Assembly (NCBI RefSeq): GCF_037893015.1
Contig: NC_133659.1
Coordinates: forward strand, 16,850,746 to 16,914,745
Direction of reading: 5' to 3'
DNA: 64,000 bases
From: Macrotis lagotis
Lineage: Eukaryota; Chordata; Mammalia; Peramelemorphia; Peramelidae
Below, in pieces: positions 1 to 12,644 of the stretch. The notes below the pieces were generated by a model that was not told the origin of the DNA, ran no database searches, and saw only the letters and a list, made by a program, of their open reading frames with translations. How positions within the stretch are numbered: the stretch's first letter is position 1; the number at the start of each line of letters is the position of its first letter. The position numbers and the translations under genes are program-made.

Positions 1-458
1 TAAACAAAGCACTTTTCTCATACCAGCCCTATTGATTGATTATTATGATCACAATTGCACAGATGAGGAAACTGAAGAAAAGCAATTTTTCTCATAGTCA
101 CATAGTTAGGACCAAGATCTGATCCTAGATCCTAGATCCTAGATCTTCTCTTTTCTTCACTCCAATTGCAGCGGGTTTTCCCTAGAGTATCATGCGGTTG
201 TAGGAGAAAATAAGTTAAACCAGGCTTAAAATAAAGGTTGTTTTCAGTACCATACTTCCACCACAGAGACCAGTACTGTCTGCAGGCTGGTGGTTTGAGC
301 CTGGGCTCCTCTGCCCCAGGAACTGGAGGGATCACTCAGCTTTCAGAAAATAAGACATGAAGTCATCCTGTTCCCAAGTTACCAGATGTAGAGATGCCTT
401 GGCAAATGAAGATCTCAGGATCTCTGATAAGTATGAAATATTATCAGGGCAGACATGA

Positions 459-475
459 CAGTGACAATGTCACTG
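459..475. repeat. Perfect 8-bp inverted repeat
   Basis: CAGTGACA, one base, TGTCACTG. Could be a nuclear-receptor-like palindrome; no other support. Confidence 0.35.
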
Positions 476-819
476 ATGGGGTGATTATTCATGACCCATG
501 AATCACAGGATAACCATCACAAACAAGACCAGCCGCAAAAGTCAAGGGCATCAAACTTCGCCAGGTCCCAGAGCTGCTGTAACGCACCCACACAAGCTCG
601 ATGATTCCTCCAGTACAGGGGTTATTTATGAATTCTTTCAGGCACAAGATATTTCATTAAAAAATTTCACCTCTTTTCCTGAATACACATCTTCCAGCAG
701 GACTCATGGCAATGTTTCTGTGACTGCCTTCTAAGTCTAGGAATCAGGAAAGAAGATTAATTGTCCATTCCTTCCCTTCCCAAAGGTGGACACAAAGCAA
801 TAGGCCAATTCCATTCTCA

Positions 820-1016
820 CAGGACTATAGAATTTTAGGACTGAAGGGACCTTAGAGATTCATTCATCCACTCCCTTTATTTTACAGAGGAGGAAACTGA
901 ACCTTAGAGAGAGAAAGTGGTTGACCTGATAGCATACAAGTCTTTAGTACCAGAGTTAAGATTGAACCTGTCTCCTGACCCCAAATCTAAAAATCCTGTG
1001 CTCTCTCCACCATGTC
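820..1016 (-). mobile_element. MIR-family SINE remnant
   Basis: TTTTACAGAGGAGGAAACTGA with a GGACCTTAGAGATTCATTC lead. The rest of 1-1320 shows no gene. Confidence 0.65.
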
Positions 1017-1344
1017 AGGTTTCCTCCACCCATCCTTATGCAGATTTACCAAGAGGATTTGATTCACTTCCCATGAGTGGTGATGATTAATGGTTAGATG
1101 GATTCCCTAATTTTTCCCAGTCCCATAGGAGAACCCCCAACAAAGCCTTCCCAACTTGTTTTTGTAAGTACCCCAAAATGACAATTCTTTTGTTGGAAGA
1201 GATACAGAGAGATGGAAAGAAAGAGGACAAATTTAAAGGATAAAATGACAGCATATTAGAGTTTCTGGAGGCAGGAAGAACTGGGTTCAAATCCTACCTT
1301 AAACATTTAATAGCCCTATAATCATGGATAAGTTTCTTAAGACA

Positions 1345-1497
1345 TGGGGCGGCTAGGTGGCGTAGTGGATAAAGCACGGGCCCTGGAGTCAGGAGTACCT
1401 GGGTTCAAATCCGGTCTCAAACACTTAATAATTACCTTAGCCGTGTGGCCTTGGGCAAGCCACTTAACCCTGTTTGCCTTGCAAAAACCTAAAAAAA
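1345..1497 (+). mobile_element. WSINE1/Mar-type SINE with intact target-site duplication
   Basis: Complete tRNA-derived head, body and A-rich tail. Flanked by a perfect 15-bp duplication AAGTTTCTTAAGACA at 1330-1344 and 1498-1512, so the insertion is young and its ends are certain. Confidence 0.93.
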
Positions 1498-1664
1498 AAG
1501 TTTCTTAAGACAATTAAGAAATATTTGGAAAGGAAATCTAATTTTATAGATTTATAAGTATTATAAATACAGGATCATTGTTTATAATGTTTATAATATT
1601 CTCTATGTATTGAATGAACACCTTTTGCAGATGACCCATCCCCCCCCCCCATCTCTTCCCTGAG

Positions 1665-2092
1665 CTTCAGTCCCAAATTGCATGTCTTGGAGACATCCTA
1701 AAACTCAACATGTTTAAAACTGAAATAATTAGTTCCCCCCAAACTCTCCCCTCTTTCAAATTTCAAATTTCAAATTTCCCTATCTCTATCAATATCGCCA
1801 CTATCCTTCCAGTCTCCCAGGTTTGTAAACTTAGCTTTATCCTGGACTCTTTACTCTCCCTCAGCTAATATATCTGCTATAGATCTTGCCACTTCTATCT
1901 TAAGGAAAGCTCCTGCAGCTATTACCTTAGTTCAGGCCCTCATCATCTCTCACCTAGAATATTTAAATAGCCTCCCAGTTGTCTCTGACTCAAATCTCTC
2001 ACCAGTCTAGTCCAGCCGATATACTGCTGCAAAGGTAATTTTCCTTAAGTGCAGATTTAATCTTTAACTTCCCTGCTCAACCAACTCTGATG
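1665..2092 (+). mobile_element. L2 LINE 3' fragment
   Basis: AAACTCAACATGTTTAAAACTG, TCAGGCCCTCATCATCTCTC and GATGACTCTCTGATGC are L2 landmarks. Confidence 0.68.
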
Positions 2093-2093
2093 A

Positions 2094-2416
2094 CTCTCTG
2101 ATGCAGATGATGTTTGTCTTTCATTCTGGAAGAAGACCATGACACCAGGGAGGTGATGCCATGATAAGCACACGAATTGAATTTGAGTGAGGAGATGTGC
2201 TAAGTCACCAACCTTATTTTCTCCTCCAGAGCCATCTGGATCCAATGGCCAGATATGAATCAGGATGACTGGAGATGGGCCTGGATTCAAGGTAATCAGA
2301 ATTAAGTGACTTGCCCAAGGTCACACAGCTAGGAGGTGTTATGTGTCTGAGGTCAGATTTGAACTCCTGTCCTCCTGACTCCAGTGCTCTATTCACTGCT
2401 CCATCTAGCTGCCTTT
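2094..2416 (-). mobile_element. Long Mar1-like tRNA-derived SINE, about 320 bp
   Basis: Shares its SINE head with the WSINE copies but has a longer distinct 3' part (TTCTCCTCCAGAGCCATCTGGATCC region, inverted). The same structure recurs at 12318 and 19365. Confidence 0.8.
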
Positions 2417-2426
2417 AAGACCATCA

Positions 2427-2665
2427 CCACCACTTTCATTTATATTGTACCTACTATATGTCAAGCTTTTCGCAAGTATTAGCTCACAACAACCCTGGGA
2501 GATAGGTGCTGTTATTATCTTGAATTTACAGAAGAGGAAACTCAGGCAGCAGAGACTTGCTCAGGGTCACATACCTAGTAAGAGTATGAGGGCAGATTTG
2601 AACTGAGGTTTTCCTGACTCCAGATTTGTCTATCTGTGCCCTGCAGTACCCACTAGCTGGTTAAT
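2427..2665 (-). mobile_element. MIR
   Basis: TACCTACTATATGTCAAGC, then AGAGGAAACTCAGGCAGC and TTGAACTGAGGTTTTCCTGA. Confidence 0.8.
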
Positions 2666-2982
2666 TTTTGAAAGTTCTACAAAACCTATCCCAAATTGAT
2701 TTTACTAGCCTCATTGGAGATTTGCAACCTGAGATCCAGCCAGACTAGCCTTCTCTCGGTTTCTCATACATTTCCTACCAATTGTATCCTGGATGGTATG
2801 TATTTATGTATCAAAGTGTTTCCTTGAGTAAACCTCCCATAACTGTTCACAATATTTGAGTTGAGACATGACTGGGGCAATCACCAGCAGGACCATCAGT
2901 TACCTTAGCCCTGAACATCTAATAAGATTTCATGAGTTTTGGGGGTAGCTGTTCTAGCACCCCATTGATGCATACTGCATTT

Positions 2983-3136
2983 TTTTTTAGTTTTTTTGCA
3001 AGGCAATGGGGTTAAGTGGCTTTCCCAAGGCCACACAACTAGGTAATTATGAAGTGTCTGAGGCCAGATTTGAACTCAGGTACTCCTGACTCCAGGGCCA
3101 GTGCTATACCCACTGTGCTACCTAGCTACCCCCAAC
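2983..3136 (-). mobile_element. WSINE1/Mar-type SINE
   Basis: Poly-T, then the reverse complement of the tail and body, ending in the inverted head (CTAGCTACCCCC). Confidence 0.88.
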
Positions 3137-3244
3137 ACATATGGCATTATCAATCCGCTAAAAAACTCTCCAGATTTTTTAGTGCACATCTCCATCAGGA
3201 CTTTTTTGATAAACGAATGTCCAGAGGAGGACACCTAGAACGGT

Positions 3245-3570
3245 AAAGGACTGCAAGATGCTATGATTGATTGAAGAAAGTGGAAATATTTAGCCTGAAG
3301 GAAAGTATCCTTATTGAGGAGCCAATGATTTTCTTTAAGCTTCTGAAGGGTTGCCATAGACTAGAGGGAATGGGTTTGCTCTGATTGGTTGGAAAGATCA
3401 GAAGTAGGAGCATTGAATGGGCACTGCAAAGATGGAAATGAAAGCTTGATTTCAGGTAAAACCTTCCTCACTCTGACAGCTATCCAGAAATCGAATGGTT
3501 TGTTTTGGGAGGTCATTGGTTTTCCATTATTGGAGGTCTTAGAGCAAAGAAGGATCACTTCTAAGTTATG
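3245..3570 (+). mobile_element. CR1/L3 LINE 3' remnant
   Basis: AAAACCTTCCTCACTCTGACAGC and GGTTTGTTTTGGGAGG match the amniote CR1 end. Old and diverged. Confidence 0.6.
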
Positions 3571-3706
3571 TTATAGAAAGAATTGTTGTTCAATCAAAAA
3601 GTAATTGGCACAACTTTATTAAGCACCTACTTTATGCCAGTCACTGGGGAAACTTATATAAAGAACAAAAAAATTTCTACTCAAATGGAACTTGTAAATT
3701 GTGTAT

Positions 3707-3710
<4 letters not shown>

Positions 3711-3789
<79 letters not shown>
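3711..3789 (+). repeat. (TG)n(AG)n compound microsatellite
   Basis: About 36 bp of TG followed by about 43 bp of AG without interruption. Confidence 0.97.
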
Positions 3790-3791
<2 letters not shown>

Positions 3792-3937
3792 CTCATAAAA
3801 ATGCACCAGTATAGGGAGGTTGACAGACAGATTGAACTGATGATTTTGAAGACCCTTCTATGAATAGAAATGCATTGTCAATGAGACAATAGATCCAGAA
3901 AACATAAAAAAATAGCTATCATTCAAATAGTTCTAAC

Positions 3938-4146
3938 TTTGTTTTTATTGTTCAGCTATTTCAATTGTATCCAATCATACCCTCCTTGACCTCATTTGGC
4001 ATTTTGTTGGCAAAGATATGGGAAAGTGAAGCAAATAGTGACTTGTCCAGGGTCACACAGCTAGGAAACATATGAGGCTGGGTTTAGACTCAGGTTTTCC
4101 TGACTCCAAGGCAGGCTCTGTAGTTACTGGGTCAGGTAGCTACCCC
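3938..4146 (-). mobile_element. RTE-tailed SINE
   Basis: Contains the TTCAGCTATTTCAATTGTATCC end that resembles RTE/BovB LINE 3' ends, joined to a tRNA-SINE-like body (CACACAGCTAGG). Diverged. Confidence 0.75.
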
Positions 4147-4149
4147 AAA

Positions 4150-4345
4150 GGGTTTGATCCTCACAATGACCTTGGGAAACAGGTTCTATTATTGTTCCAG
4201 TTTTACAGGTGAGGACACTAAGGCAGAGATTAATGAACTTATCCCAAATCACATAGCTATAAAGTGCCTGAAACTGGATTTAAATTCAGATCCAGCCCCC
4301 AGATCCAGTGTTCTGTCCTCTATGGCAATTACTTGCCTCATGTGA
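4150..4345 (-). mobile_element. MIR fragment
   Basis: CCTCACAATGACCTTGGGAA and TTTACAGGTGAGGACACTAA. Confidence 0.7.
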
Positions 4346-5290
4346 ATGACTAGGATAAGGTCACACATCTAATCAATAAGAAGAGCCTGGTAGTATAATC
4401 AAGACCTTAGAACTGCCTCTTTCTAGTGCTTAGAATAATATTTTCTGTTTATGTGTCTTTCAACTGCCTCTTCTGAATTTCAAGCCAATTTGAGCAGGGT
4501 AGATGTCCAAAAAGGTCTCTGGTTGTTCTGAATGTTTCTTGGATGCTCAGACCAAAACTGACTGCCTGGCAAGCTGACCCCACTACCTGTCCCTTCTTCA
4601 TTTGTGATTTTCCTGCCTGGTTAACCCAATTTCACCTGAACGAAGATGTGAGAAGTGAAGCCAGATGAGCAAAGAGCTGAAGTTGGATTTGCTCTGAGCT
4701 CTCTTGGGTTAGTTCTGTCTAGAGCAAGGCTGGGTCTATGACCTTGGGAGTTACCGCAGTTATCTGATCCTGGCTAGAGACCTTGGGCTGAAACTTGCTG
4801 TGGGTGTTGGAGGTTGGAGGAAATAGCTTCAGTCAGGTAACTTAACTCTGCTTTGTATTTGCTCATGGTAAATCAGGGGCCTGGCAGGCTGAAAGGTCCC
4901 CTTCTCCTCCCATCCTGTAGCAAGTCAATTACTGAGGACAATAATAGGACCAGAATAGGAGGTGGGCTGCAGAGCTGACCCAGAGTAAGGACCAGAGACA
5001 GGCAGCCTGTATTAGGTAATGGTATAGTATGGTGATGATGGTGGTTGTTACTTAGTAGTTCAGGTAGGATTAGAATTCTGGTCTTTCTAACTCTTTCTAA
5101 AATCTAGCATGTGGTCCATATACCCCTACCTAAGAGGGAGGATAGTGACTTCTAGACAATAGTGCAAAGTTAAAGCTGGGGAGGCCTTAATGAAGGGGGA
5201 AGGAATGTAGAAGACAGAAAAAGACAGGGTCAAGGAGGATGCAAACTAGCTTATTGCCTGCTGTTTCCTATTTTAACACATCATTTTTAC
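4346..5290. other. Non-genic unique sequence
   Basis: No coding frame, splice pattern or clear repeat. Confidence 0.6.
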
Positions 5291-5294
5291 TGGA

Positions 5295-5520
5295 ATTGGC
5301 TAGATAGCACAATGGGTAGAGGGCCGGGCTTAGAATTAGGAAAATCTGAGTTCAAATCCAGCTTTAGGCATTTGCTGGCTGTGTGACCCCTGGAAAGTCA
5401 TTTACTCTGTTTTCCTCAGTTTCTTCAATTCTCAACTGGGCAGGATAATAATGGCACTTACCTCTAGGTTTGTGGTGAAGATTAAATAAGACATTTGTGA
5501 AGCACTCAGTTGGAACTTAA
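5295..5520 (+). mobile_element. MIR with Mar-like head
   Basis: GTTCAAATCCAGCTTTAGGC, CTGTGTGACC and the GATAATAATGGCACTTACCT body. Confidence 0.78.
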
Positions 5521-5749
5521 TGGAACTGAGACATGCTAGAAACTTAATCATGCTTATTTCCTTCCTTCTTTTACTCCATTTCCACCATTTTCTTTTTCTT
5601 TCATATTAGCCAATCTGATAGGTGTGAGGTGATGCCTCAGGATCATTTTAATTTAATGCTTGCTGGTTTTGTCACATATCAACCCATTGGTATTTCTAGG
5701 CAGGACTAGTATTTGACAGGGCACACCTGGAATCTGGTCTTCCCTTCTG

Positions 5750-6170
5750 GGTGCTGACATTTAGGAAAGACATTGATGACTTGGAAAACATCCAGAAGAT
5801 GGTTAGTGAAGGGCCTTGCAATCCTGTCTCCTAAAAATCGATTTTAAAAAGTGGAGATGATGATTTGGAGAAGAGAAGACATGCTCACTGCCTGCAAGTG
5901 TTGGGAGGGCTTTTCCATGGAAGACAGATCCAACTTCTTCAACTTGATTCCAAAGGGCAGCACTTGGAAGAATGGTTAGAAAGACTCCCTAATTATTGGA
6001 GAGGTCTGAAAGAGGAATGGGTGACCTTGGGATGCAATGAGCCCTCATCACTGCAGAGACTGAATGACCATTTATCCAGTCACTAGGGCCTTCTTATGAG
6101 AACCACTCTGTCTAGATGGTTGCTGAAGTCACCTCTAATTCTAACATTCTGTGATTCTGAAGTTAAATGA
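5750..6170 (+). mobile_element. CR1/L3 LINE 3' remnant
   Basis: Ends in GAAGTCACCTCTAATTCTAA and TTCTGTGATTCTG, the typical CR1-type terminus. An 88-codon open frame here is chance. Confidence 0.62.
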
Positions 6171-6179
6171 ATCCATAGG

Positions 6180-7955
6180 CAATTAATAGAGTCAGGAAAG
6201 AAGTGACATAAATAAGAGAAGTAACTATTAATTATTTGTAAGGCAGTCTATAAGGAGATAAGATAATGCTAAATGACTGTACCTAAGTAGGAAAGATAAT
6301 TATGGGGTGAAGTTTGTCTTAAACAGGTATATAATTGGGTGCTCTTGGTGGTAGCACTTTCCTCCTTGAAGCTCTTCAAAAGGCGACTGGGCACATCCAC
6401 AGATTTGTTTTTTCAGGTCTAAATTGGAGTCTTTCCAACTTGGCTTATTGATAGCTTAGAGATATCATTTTCTCCCCTATTGCTTTCTGTCTAGCTTATG
6501 TAGGGCTCCATTTCTACTCAATCTGTCCCCTCACAGACTTTGTCCCTTTAAAAACTCTCATGAGTCACTTGAGTCTACCTTCTGATGCAGAGAACAAATC
6601 CTTCTCAAGGCTGGAAAAAACATCTTTCCCCTAGACGCCCACCACTTCTCAAATCCCATGATGCCAATGAGGTTCTATTTCACTCTGAAATTCTGTGGTT
6701 GAATTTTTCTGTGAAAATTTTTATGGGAAACCTTTTCTTTGATGATATTTCCTCCCCAAGACTGTGATTCTGAGATAATGACAGCCACCATGCCTGCCTT
6801 CCAGGCCCAAACTGTGAGAAGTCAAGATGCTGAGAAAACATTTTGGGAAAAGGATCATTAGACAGAGCCTCTCATCCCAAACATGTTTCTTTTCTGCTAA
6901 ATACTCATTCTCCCCAGAGACCACAATTGCCACTGAACACTGAAGGAGCTCCTCCTGGTCAGCCCCAAGTAACAGCTTAATCCAAGGTTTTTTTCTTCAG
7001 GGTCTGATACTTCCAGGACCCTCTGGCTCCCTTAAGTCAATCAATGATGCTCAATCAATAGATATTAAACACCTAGTTTTTATGTGCAGATATCAAGACA
7101 GAAAGAAAGCCAGCAAGGCCCTCAAGAACCTTAGAAAGAAGAGCCATGGGGCTGATGGGAGGAAAGAAAATCCTGAGGAAGGGGGTTGGGGGCTCCATCA
7201 TAGAAAGCCAGTGGGACTCTCAGTAGCAGTGATTTCAAGTAGGGTCCTTCTGGACAATGGTTGCCGAGGTGAAAAGATAACAACGGAAGGCAAATGGATC
7301 ATTCCCTAAACCAGGTTTTGGATTTGTTGACTTCCTCATCCTGCCCTTTTGATTCAGTCCAAGGTTGTATTGGGTCATGGCAATGGGATAGGGAGGGTGA
7401 GGAGAGGAGCCTTCCACATGATTATAGAAAGGCAGCTCCAGGAAGGCCCCCCCCCCCCAGCCCCATCCTGCCTCCAACCCCCACATCTTCACAGAGGCCC
7501 TAAAGACAGTCTGGACCTCACTAGACCCAGGCCCCATGGGCCATCTCCAAGCAGCCTCTTGTTTCTTCCTCCCCCACCCCCTGTTTTCACATATTTGACG
7601 GACTGCTTATGCAGATATGATGAACCCCAGATGTGAAGGCAAGTTTCTTCTTTAGTCACAGAATCACAGGGAATAGCAGGATTTCATTTTTTCCCCCCAG
7701 CATAGCCCCAATGAGTCTTACTTCCTGTTCAAATCCATTACCTCAGGGTTCTTGTGGAGGTCAGAAGTAGGGGTATCCCCCTGAGGAACTTCTTTCCATA
7801 AAGGCCACTGATGTTAGCTAAAAGAAGAAAATAATCTCACTTTCTTGGGGAGAACTGAGCTCTGCTCAGAGATTTACACCCCCACCTCCATCCCTAATAA
7901 CCACAGGGCTTTAGAATAGTTCAATCTTAGTTTCTTAAGAAAGTAAGTTCAGGGG
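6180..7955. other. Non-genic sequence
   Basis: Mostly unique; poly-C run at 7446-7458. Open frames of up to 100 codons at 7235-7537 overlap each other on both strands and have no start or splice context. Confidence 0.55.
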
Positions 7956-7959
7956 ACAT

Positions 7960-8070
7960 CCAAGTCAGCCCACTGCCTCATTCAGGAACATCATCTCTCT
8001 TATGGGATCAACCAACTTCTGTTTGAACACTTACAGTAACTAAGCTCACTACCAGATAATGCAGTCTATT
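7960..8070 (-). mobile_element. CR1/L3-like fragment
   Basis: Inverted CATCCAAGTCAGCCCACTGC ... TTCTGTTTGAACACTTACAG. Confidence 0.45.
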
Positions 8071-9165
8071 TTGCTAATATTTTTCTTTTTGACTGGTTTT
8101 CATTAGTATAGGGGTGGAAGAATTCCATCTGTCTCTGTTTTTTTCTTTCCCCCAAAGTAGACTACCCCTTGCTATGGAACTGAAAATGCATGAGAGGTTC
8201 CCCTAGCATCGAAAGTTTAAGTCATTTGTTCGGTCACAGAAATTATCAGAGATAGAATTTGAACCTAGCTTCCAGATTTCAAATTTCAAATTTCATCAAG
8301 TTATGCTGCCTGTCAATCTCATTATTTTAGATTCTAATTTTTTGAAAGTTCAGAGAATCATAGAATCATTGAATCTCTTCTTTGAGGAAAAATAAATAGT
8401 TCTCCTATGCCTCATTTACCTTGGACAACTTTCTAGTCCATGTTTGTGGAGACTTTAGATATTAGTCAAGATTAAGTTTTTAGTAATTTTCTCCAGAGCA
8501 CTGGGTTGGTGGATGTAGAATCCAAAAGAGAAAAAAGATCTGGGCCCCAAGGGGCCAAACTCTCCAGGACTGAACCTAGTTTATGCATGTAAGGTCAAGG
8601 TTTAGAGGGAACCCACAATAGAGGAGAAAGCAAACAATAGTATGCAGTTTTTATTGTTACATAAGGATATTTGAAAAATGATTTTGTGTCCTTGAAGGGT
8701 CATCAATCCCTTGCCTATTCCGAGTAATCAGAAGGAAATAGCATTCTGAAAGGAGCAGATGTGGTCCACTCATCTCAGGTAACCACAATGTTCCTAGGTT
8801 CCCTCCATATAATAGAGGGAAACACTAGCAGCCTCAGGTGGATTGGTGAAGTAAAACAGGTAAAACTCAGTGATAGGTCAGTCAGAAGATCTGAGGGTGA
8901 TAGATAGACAGGCTCCTAACTTAGAATGGCAGCTTCCCGAAGGCAGGCTAGGTTTTTGTTTGATTTTTGTTTCTCCGGCCCTCAGCACATGGAATGCTGC
9001 CCACAGAGTGAGTGCCTGGTACATTTATAGATTGGTAGATTAATAGATTGATCTGATCACTTTTTCAGTATAGCCATGGACAGCTCCGATCAGAAAACAA
9101 GGGCTCAGACTTAGTATAAAGCATCCCTGTTTCCTCACACCTTAGAGAGTATATATTCCCACTGA
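8070..9165. other. Non-genic sequence
   Basis: Unique or very old repeat sequence. Nothing coding. Confidence 0.6.
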
Positions 9166-9167
9166 AA

Positions 9168-9372
9168 GACATCGTTCAGTCTTTTCTGAGTCTCTATGAC
9201 CCCATTTGGGGTTTTCTTAGAGTAATTTGACATTTCTTTCTCCACTAATTTTACAGATGGGGAAATGGAGGCCAACAGGGTAAAGTGACTTGCCCAAGGC
9301 CACACAGCTAGCAAGTGTCTAAGGTAGTCTGTGACCCTAGGAAGATGAATCTTCCTGATTCCAAGCCCACCA
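9168..9372 (-). mobile_element. RTE-tailed SINE
   Basis: TTCAGTCTTTTCTGAGTCTC, CCCCATTTGGGGTTTTCTT and GAAGATGAATCTTCCTGA mark the family. Confidence 0.78.
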
Positions 9373-9419
9373 TGGGATGATTCTGGAGGACTCTCAGCTA
9401 CCTTCCAGTGGACTTAGTG

Positions 9420-9960
9420 AATTTTGCTACCAATCACAAACTTTTCTATCCTTCACACATTCTGTATGTCAGACAAATCAACCAACTTGCTGTTTTCCCT
9501 ATGCAATGTTCAGCTCCTACCTCCATGTCTTTGTATATGCCTTTCCTTATATCTCAAAATGCTCTTTTTTTGCTACTACTGAGTCATAGAATCCCTAGAT
9601 TTCTTCGAATCTCAGTTCAATTATAATATAAGAGTGAGAACAACTTGTAGGATGGGTCACATGGAGATACCTAGAGATAAGCTGTGAGCATCTCTAAAAC
9701 CAGAGTTCACGAGCCCCTACTAATAGGCATACTTAAGTCAACCAGAAGATGTCGAGAATTCAAAATAGAGACATATAATGTAAAGGCATAGTAAAAAAAA
9801 AAAAGAAGCAATATACCCTCCCCGCCCCAGGCCCTCAGACACCTCCCCCATAAACCTGGGACAAACTCTCACACAAATATATATAACTACACAGGAGGGA
9901 AAATTGGGCACATGGAGAGACACAGTATGACCAGGGCACAGTATGTAAGGGAACCCCAAC
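9420..9960 (+). repeat. Local duplication, copy A (L2-like start)
   Basis: Shared with 10360-10910 at an offset of about 939 bp. Best match is 9584-9785, where identity is high and includes AACCAGAGTTCACGAGCCCC. The start resembles an L2 end. Confidence 0.75.
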
Positions 9961-10359
9961 CTCCATCACTCCAGTGCCCTTGCTATCTTCTGGTGATATC
10001 ATCATGCTATTCTTGCCTGTCTTGCGCTGATGGACCGAATCTCTGTTGAACTCTGCTCAGTTGGAAGCTGCTCTGGCAGAAAAGGCTCAGTGGAGACTCT
10101 GGTCTACTGGGGATAGGCGCTCTGACAGATGTGGCTCAAGGAGATGCTATTCCCATAGTCTGCCAGATGTTTCTAAGCAGGGTCTTGCTGGGCTTTGTGG
10201 TCATGAGGTCTCTTTCTTTCTCTCTTAGGGACAAGATCGCCTCTCTACTATTAGCCTCGTTGCATTCTTGAGATTCCATGGATAGATGGGGCCAGTTTAG
10301 TTCTAGCTCTTCTGGATTCACTTTTATATTATACAAAATTTATCCTGATCTCACCAGTA

Positions 10360-10910
10360 GGTGAGTTTTCTTTCTGCCCAAATTACATTTAGAAATACAC
10401 ACACATATTATATATATATAAAGAACATGTATGTATATATATATATATATACATACATGTTCTTTGCTATATGTCATGGTCTTTCCTATATCTCAGAATG
10501 CCCTTTCTTCCCACTACTGATCCATAGAATCCCTAGATTTCTTCAAAGCTCAGTTCAATTGCAATATTCAGTGAGAATGACTTGTAGGATGGGTCATATG
10601 GAAATACCTAGAGATATGCTGTGAGCAACTCTAAAACCAGAGTTCACGAGCCCCTACTAATAGGTATACCTTTAAGTCAACCAGAAGATGTAGTTAATTC
10701 AAGACAAAGGCATTGAATGTAAAAGCACACATGCATTTTGAAACACACACAACATATATGTCTACACACATGTTTACATGCATGCCTCAGTCTTACACAT
10801 ACCCACAAAATACATATTTGCATATCTATGTATCTATATATATCGCATACACACATACGTGCATGTATGTGTGAGGGGGGAGGAGGAAAACTGACCAGGC
10901 ATATATTTCT
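10360..10910 (+). repeat. Local duplication, copy B
   Basis: Partner of 9420-9960; best-matching core 10523-10730. Between the two lies unique sequence plus an (AT)n tract at 10408-10460. Confidence 0.75.
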
Positions 10911-11629
10911 ATCTATCTGGTATCTATTTAATTGACATGTTCCTTCCCCATAGAAGGATAGCTCCTTGGTCAAGTCAGCAAGGGTTTATTAAGTATTTGC
11001 TACCTCTAGGGATAGAAAACCAAACAACAAAAAGTCAGTCCCTGCCCTCTAGCAGCTTCCATTCTAGGGGAGGAGGACCAAACATAAAAAAGGAGCAGAA
11101 AAGGGGAGGGAAGAGGGAGGAAGCCATGAAGCTAGGTGCTTAATATAATAGGTGCTTCTTAAATGTTTCTAAAATGAATGAATAAATGAGTGAATACTCT
11201 TTTGTCTTTTAGCATGACCTTGGTGCATCCTGGGGACTGGGCCAGAGAATGCCTTTCCTCAGCCAATAGGTCTAATTAATGACTAGTGCTCCTGATGTCT
11301 CTTAGTCACCAACACACCCCTTTCTAAGTGCTCACACATTACATGCTCTATAATCTATTTTTTTTGTCTGTTTGTTTTGTTTTGCTAGCGACTGAAAACA
11401 AGGTTCCTGCCCCAGGGCCAGAGGAAGGCCCTCCATTCTGCTTAACTTGGAAGTTACTGACAGACCTCTGGATGCTCTGAGACTTTTCATGAGGTCAGAG
11501 ATCTGGCCCAAGCCCATGAGTTCAGGGCTCACATAAGGGAAGAAAGATGCCGTCTCATGAGAGTGACATTACCCAATCTATTCAATGACTTCTAAATCAA
11601 ACCATGAATTAATCCCCAATAGGAAACAT

Positions 11630-11960
11630 GTTTCTCTTAGGCAAACACTCTTTAAGTGGGATAATAGAGGTGTCTCTTTTCTGTACTTATAACAAATTCT
11701 GCAGAATCTAATGCATGAGCCATAATTAATAGAAATGCCGACTGCCAGCTAACCAGAAAAACTTGAGCTTCATAAATCTGTCTCCAGGCTTCTCACAAGA
11801 ACTAATGGATGGTGGATTCGGCTTCAAGTTTTAGCAATCAATAATTCAAATACCTAGCCAACCATATTCAAGTTGACATGTTTATAAATATAAATAGATG
11901 CCGTCCTTACTTGCCTTTTATATGAAACTCATCTTGAGTTTCGAGGGTAAAAGGATCTCT
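11630..11960. other. Candidate conserved non-coding element
   Basis: Unique text rich in homeodomain-type words (CATAATTAATAG, CAATAATTCAAAT, CATAAATC) with no repeat signature. Conservation not tested. The preceding 11075-11630 shows nothing. Confidence 0.35.
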
Positions 11961-12180
11961 AAGTGATGATAATGATCACTGATGTTTCTATGGCTCTGTA
12001 ATGTTTCCAAGCCTCACAGCCATCCTCTGAGTCAGATGTTCCATCCTTATCCCCATTTTACATATTAGGCAGTTGAGACTGGAAAGATTAAGTGATTTAC
12101 CCATGGTCACCCAATGGAAATGTAGAAGTGAGATTTGAACATAGAACTCTATCTACAATGCCAAATTTCTTCCATTGTGG
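11960..12180 (-). mobile_element. MIR
   Basis: CCCCATTTTACATATTAGGC and GGTCACCCAATGG; head end degraded. Confidence 0.72.
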
Positions 12181-12317
12181 AATGTCTCCTTGGACTATGG
12201 ATTATAGTTAGAGACTCTGATTTAAATAGTTCTGTTACACCAATGGCTGGTCTTCCAGAAATATCCTCCAATCCGATTTCTTAACTTTGGGCTTCATCAT
12301 ATACCATATAGTCTGCC

Positions 12318-12640
12318 AGGGCAGCTAAGATGATGCAGAGGACAGTGCATTGATCTTGGACTCAGGAGGACAGGAGTTCCAATCTGGTTTCAGATACTTG
12401 ATACTATCTGTGTGACCTTGGGCAAATCACTTAACCTTGATTGCCTCAGTCCTGGGTCGTCTCCAGTCATTCTGATTCATATCTGGTGACTGGATTCAGA
12501 CAGCTTTGGAGGAGAAAGTGAGGTTGGTGGCTTAGTACAGCTTCCCCCCCACAAATTCAATTCACATGCTTGTCATGGCATCATCTCCCTATCATGATTT
12601 TCTTCAAAAAATGAAGGACAAACATTATTATTATTATAGT
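12318..12640 (+). mobile_element. Long Mar1-like SINE
   Basis: Head at 12318, shared middle (GACTGGATTCAGACAGCTTTGG), tail AATGAAGGACAAAC followed by a short (ATT)n. Confidence 0.82.
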
Positions 12641-12644
12641 TGGC

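Noticed and set aside
7235..7636. Opposed frames of 95-100 codons
   Set aside because: Proline-rich output of C-rich sequence, open on both strands, no supporting signals.
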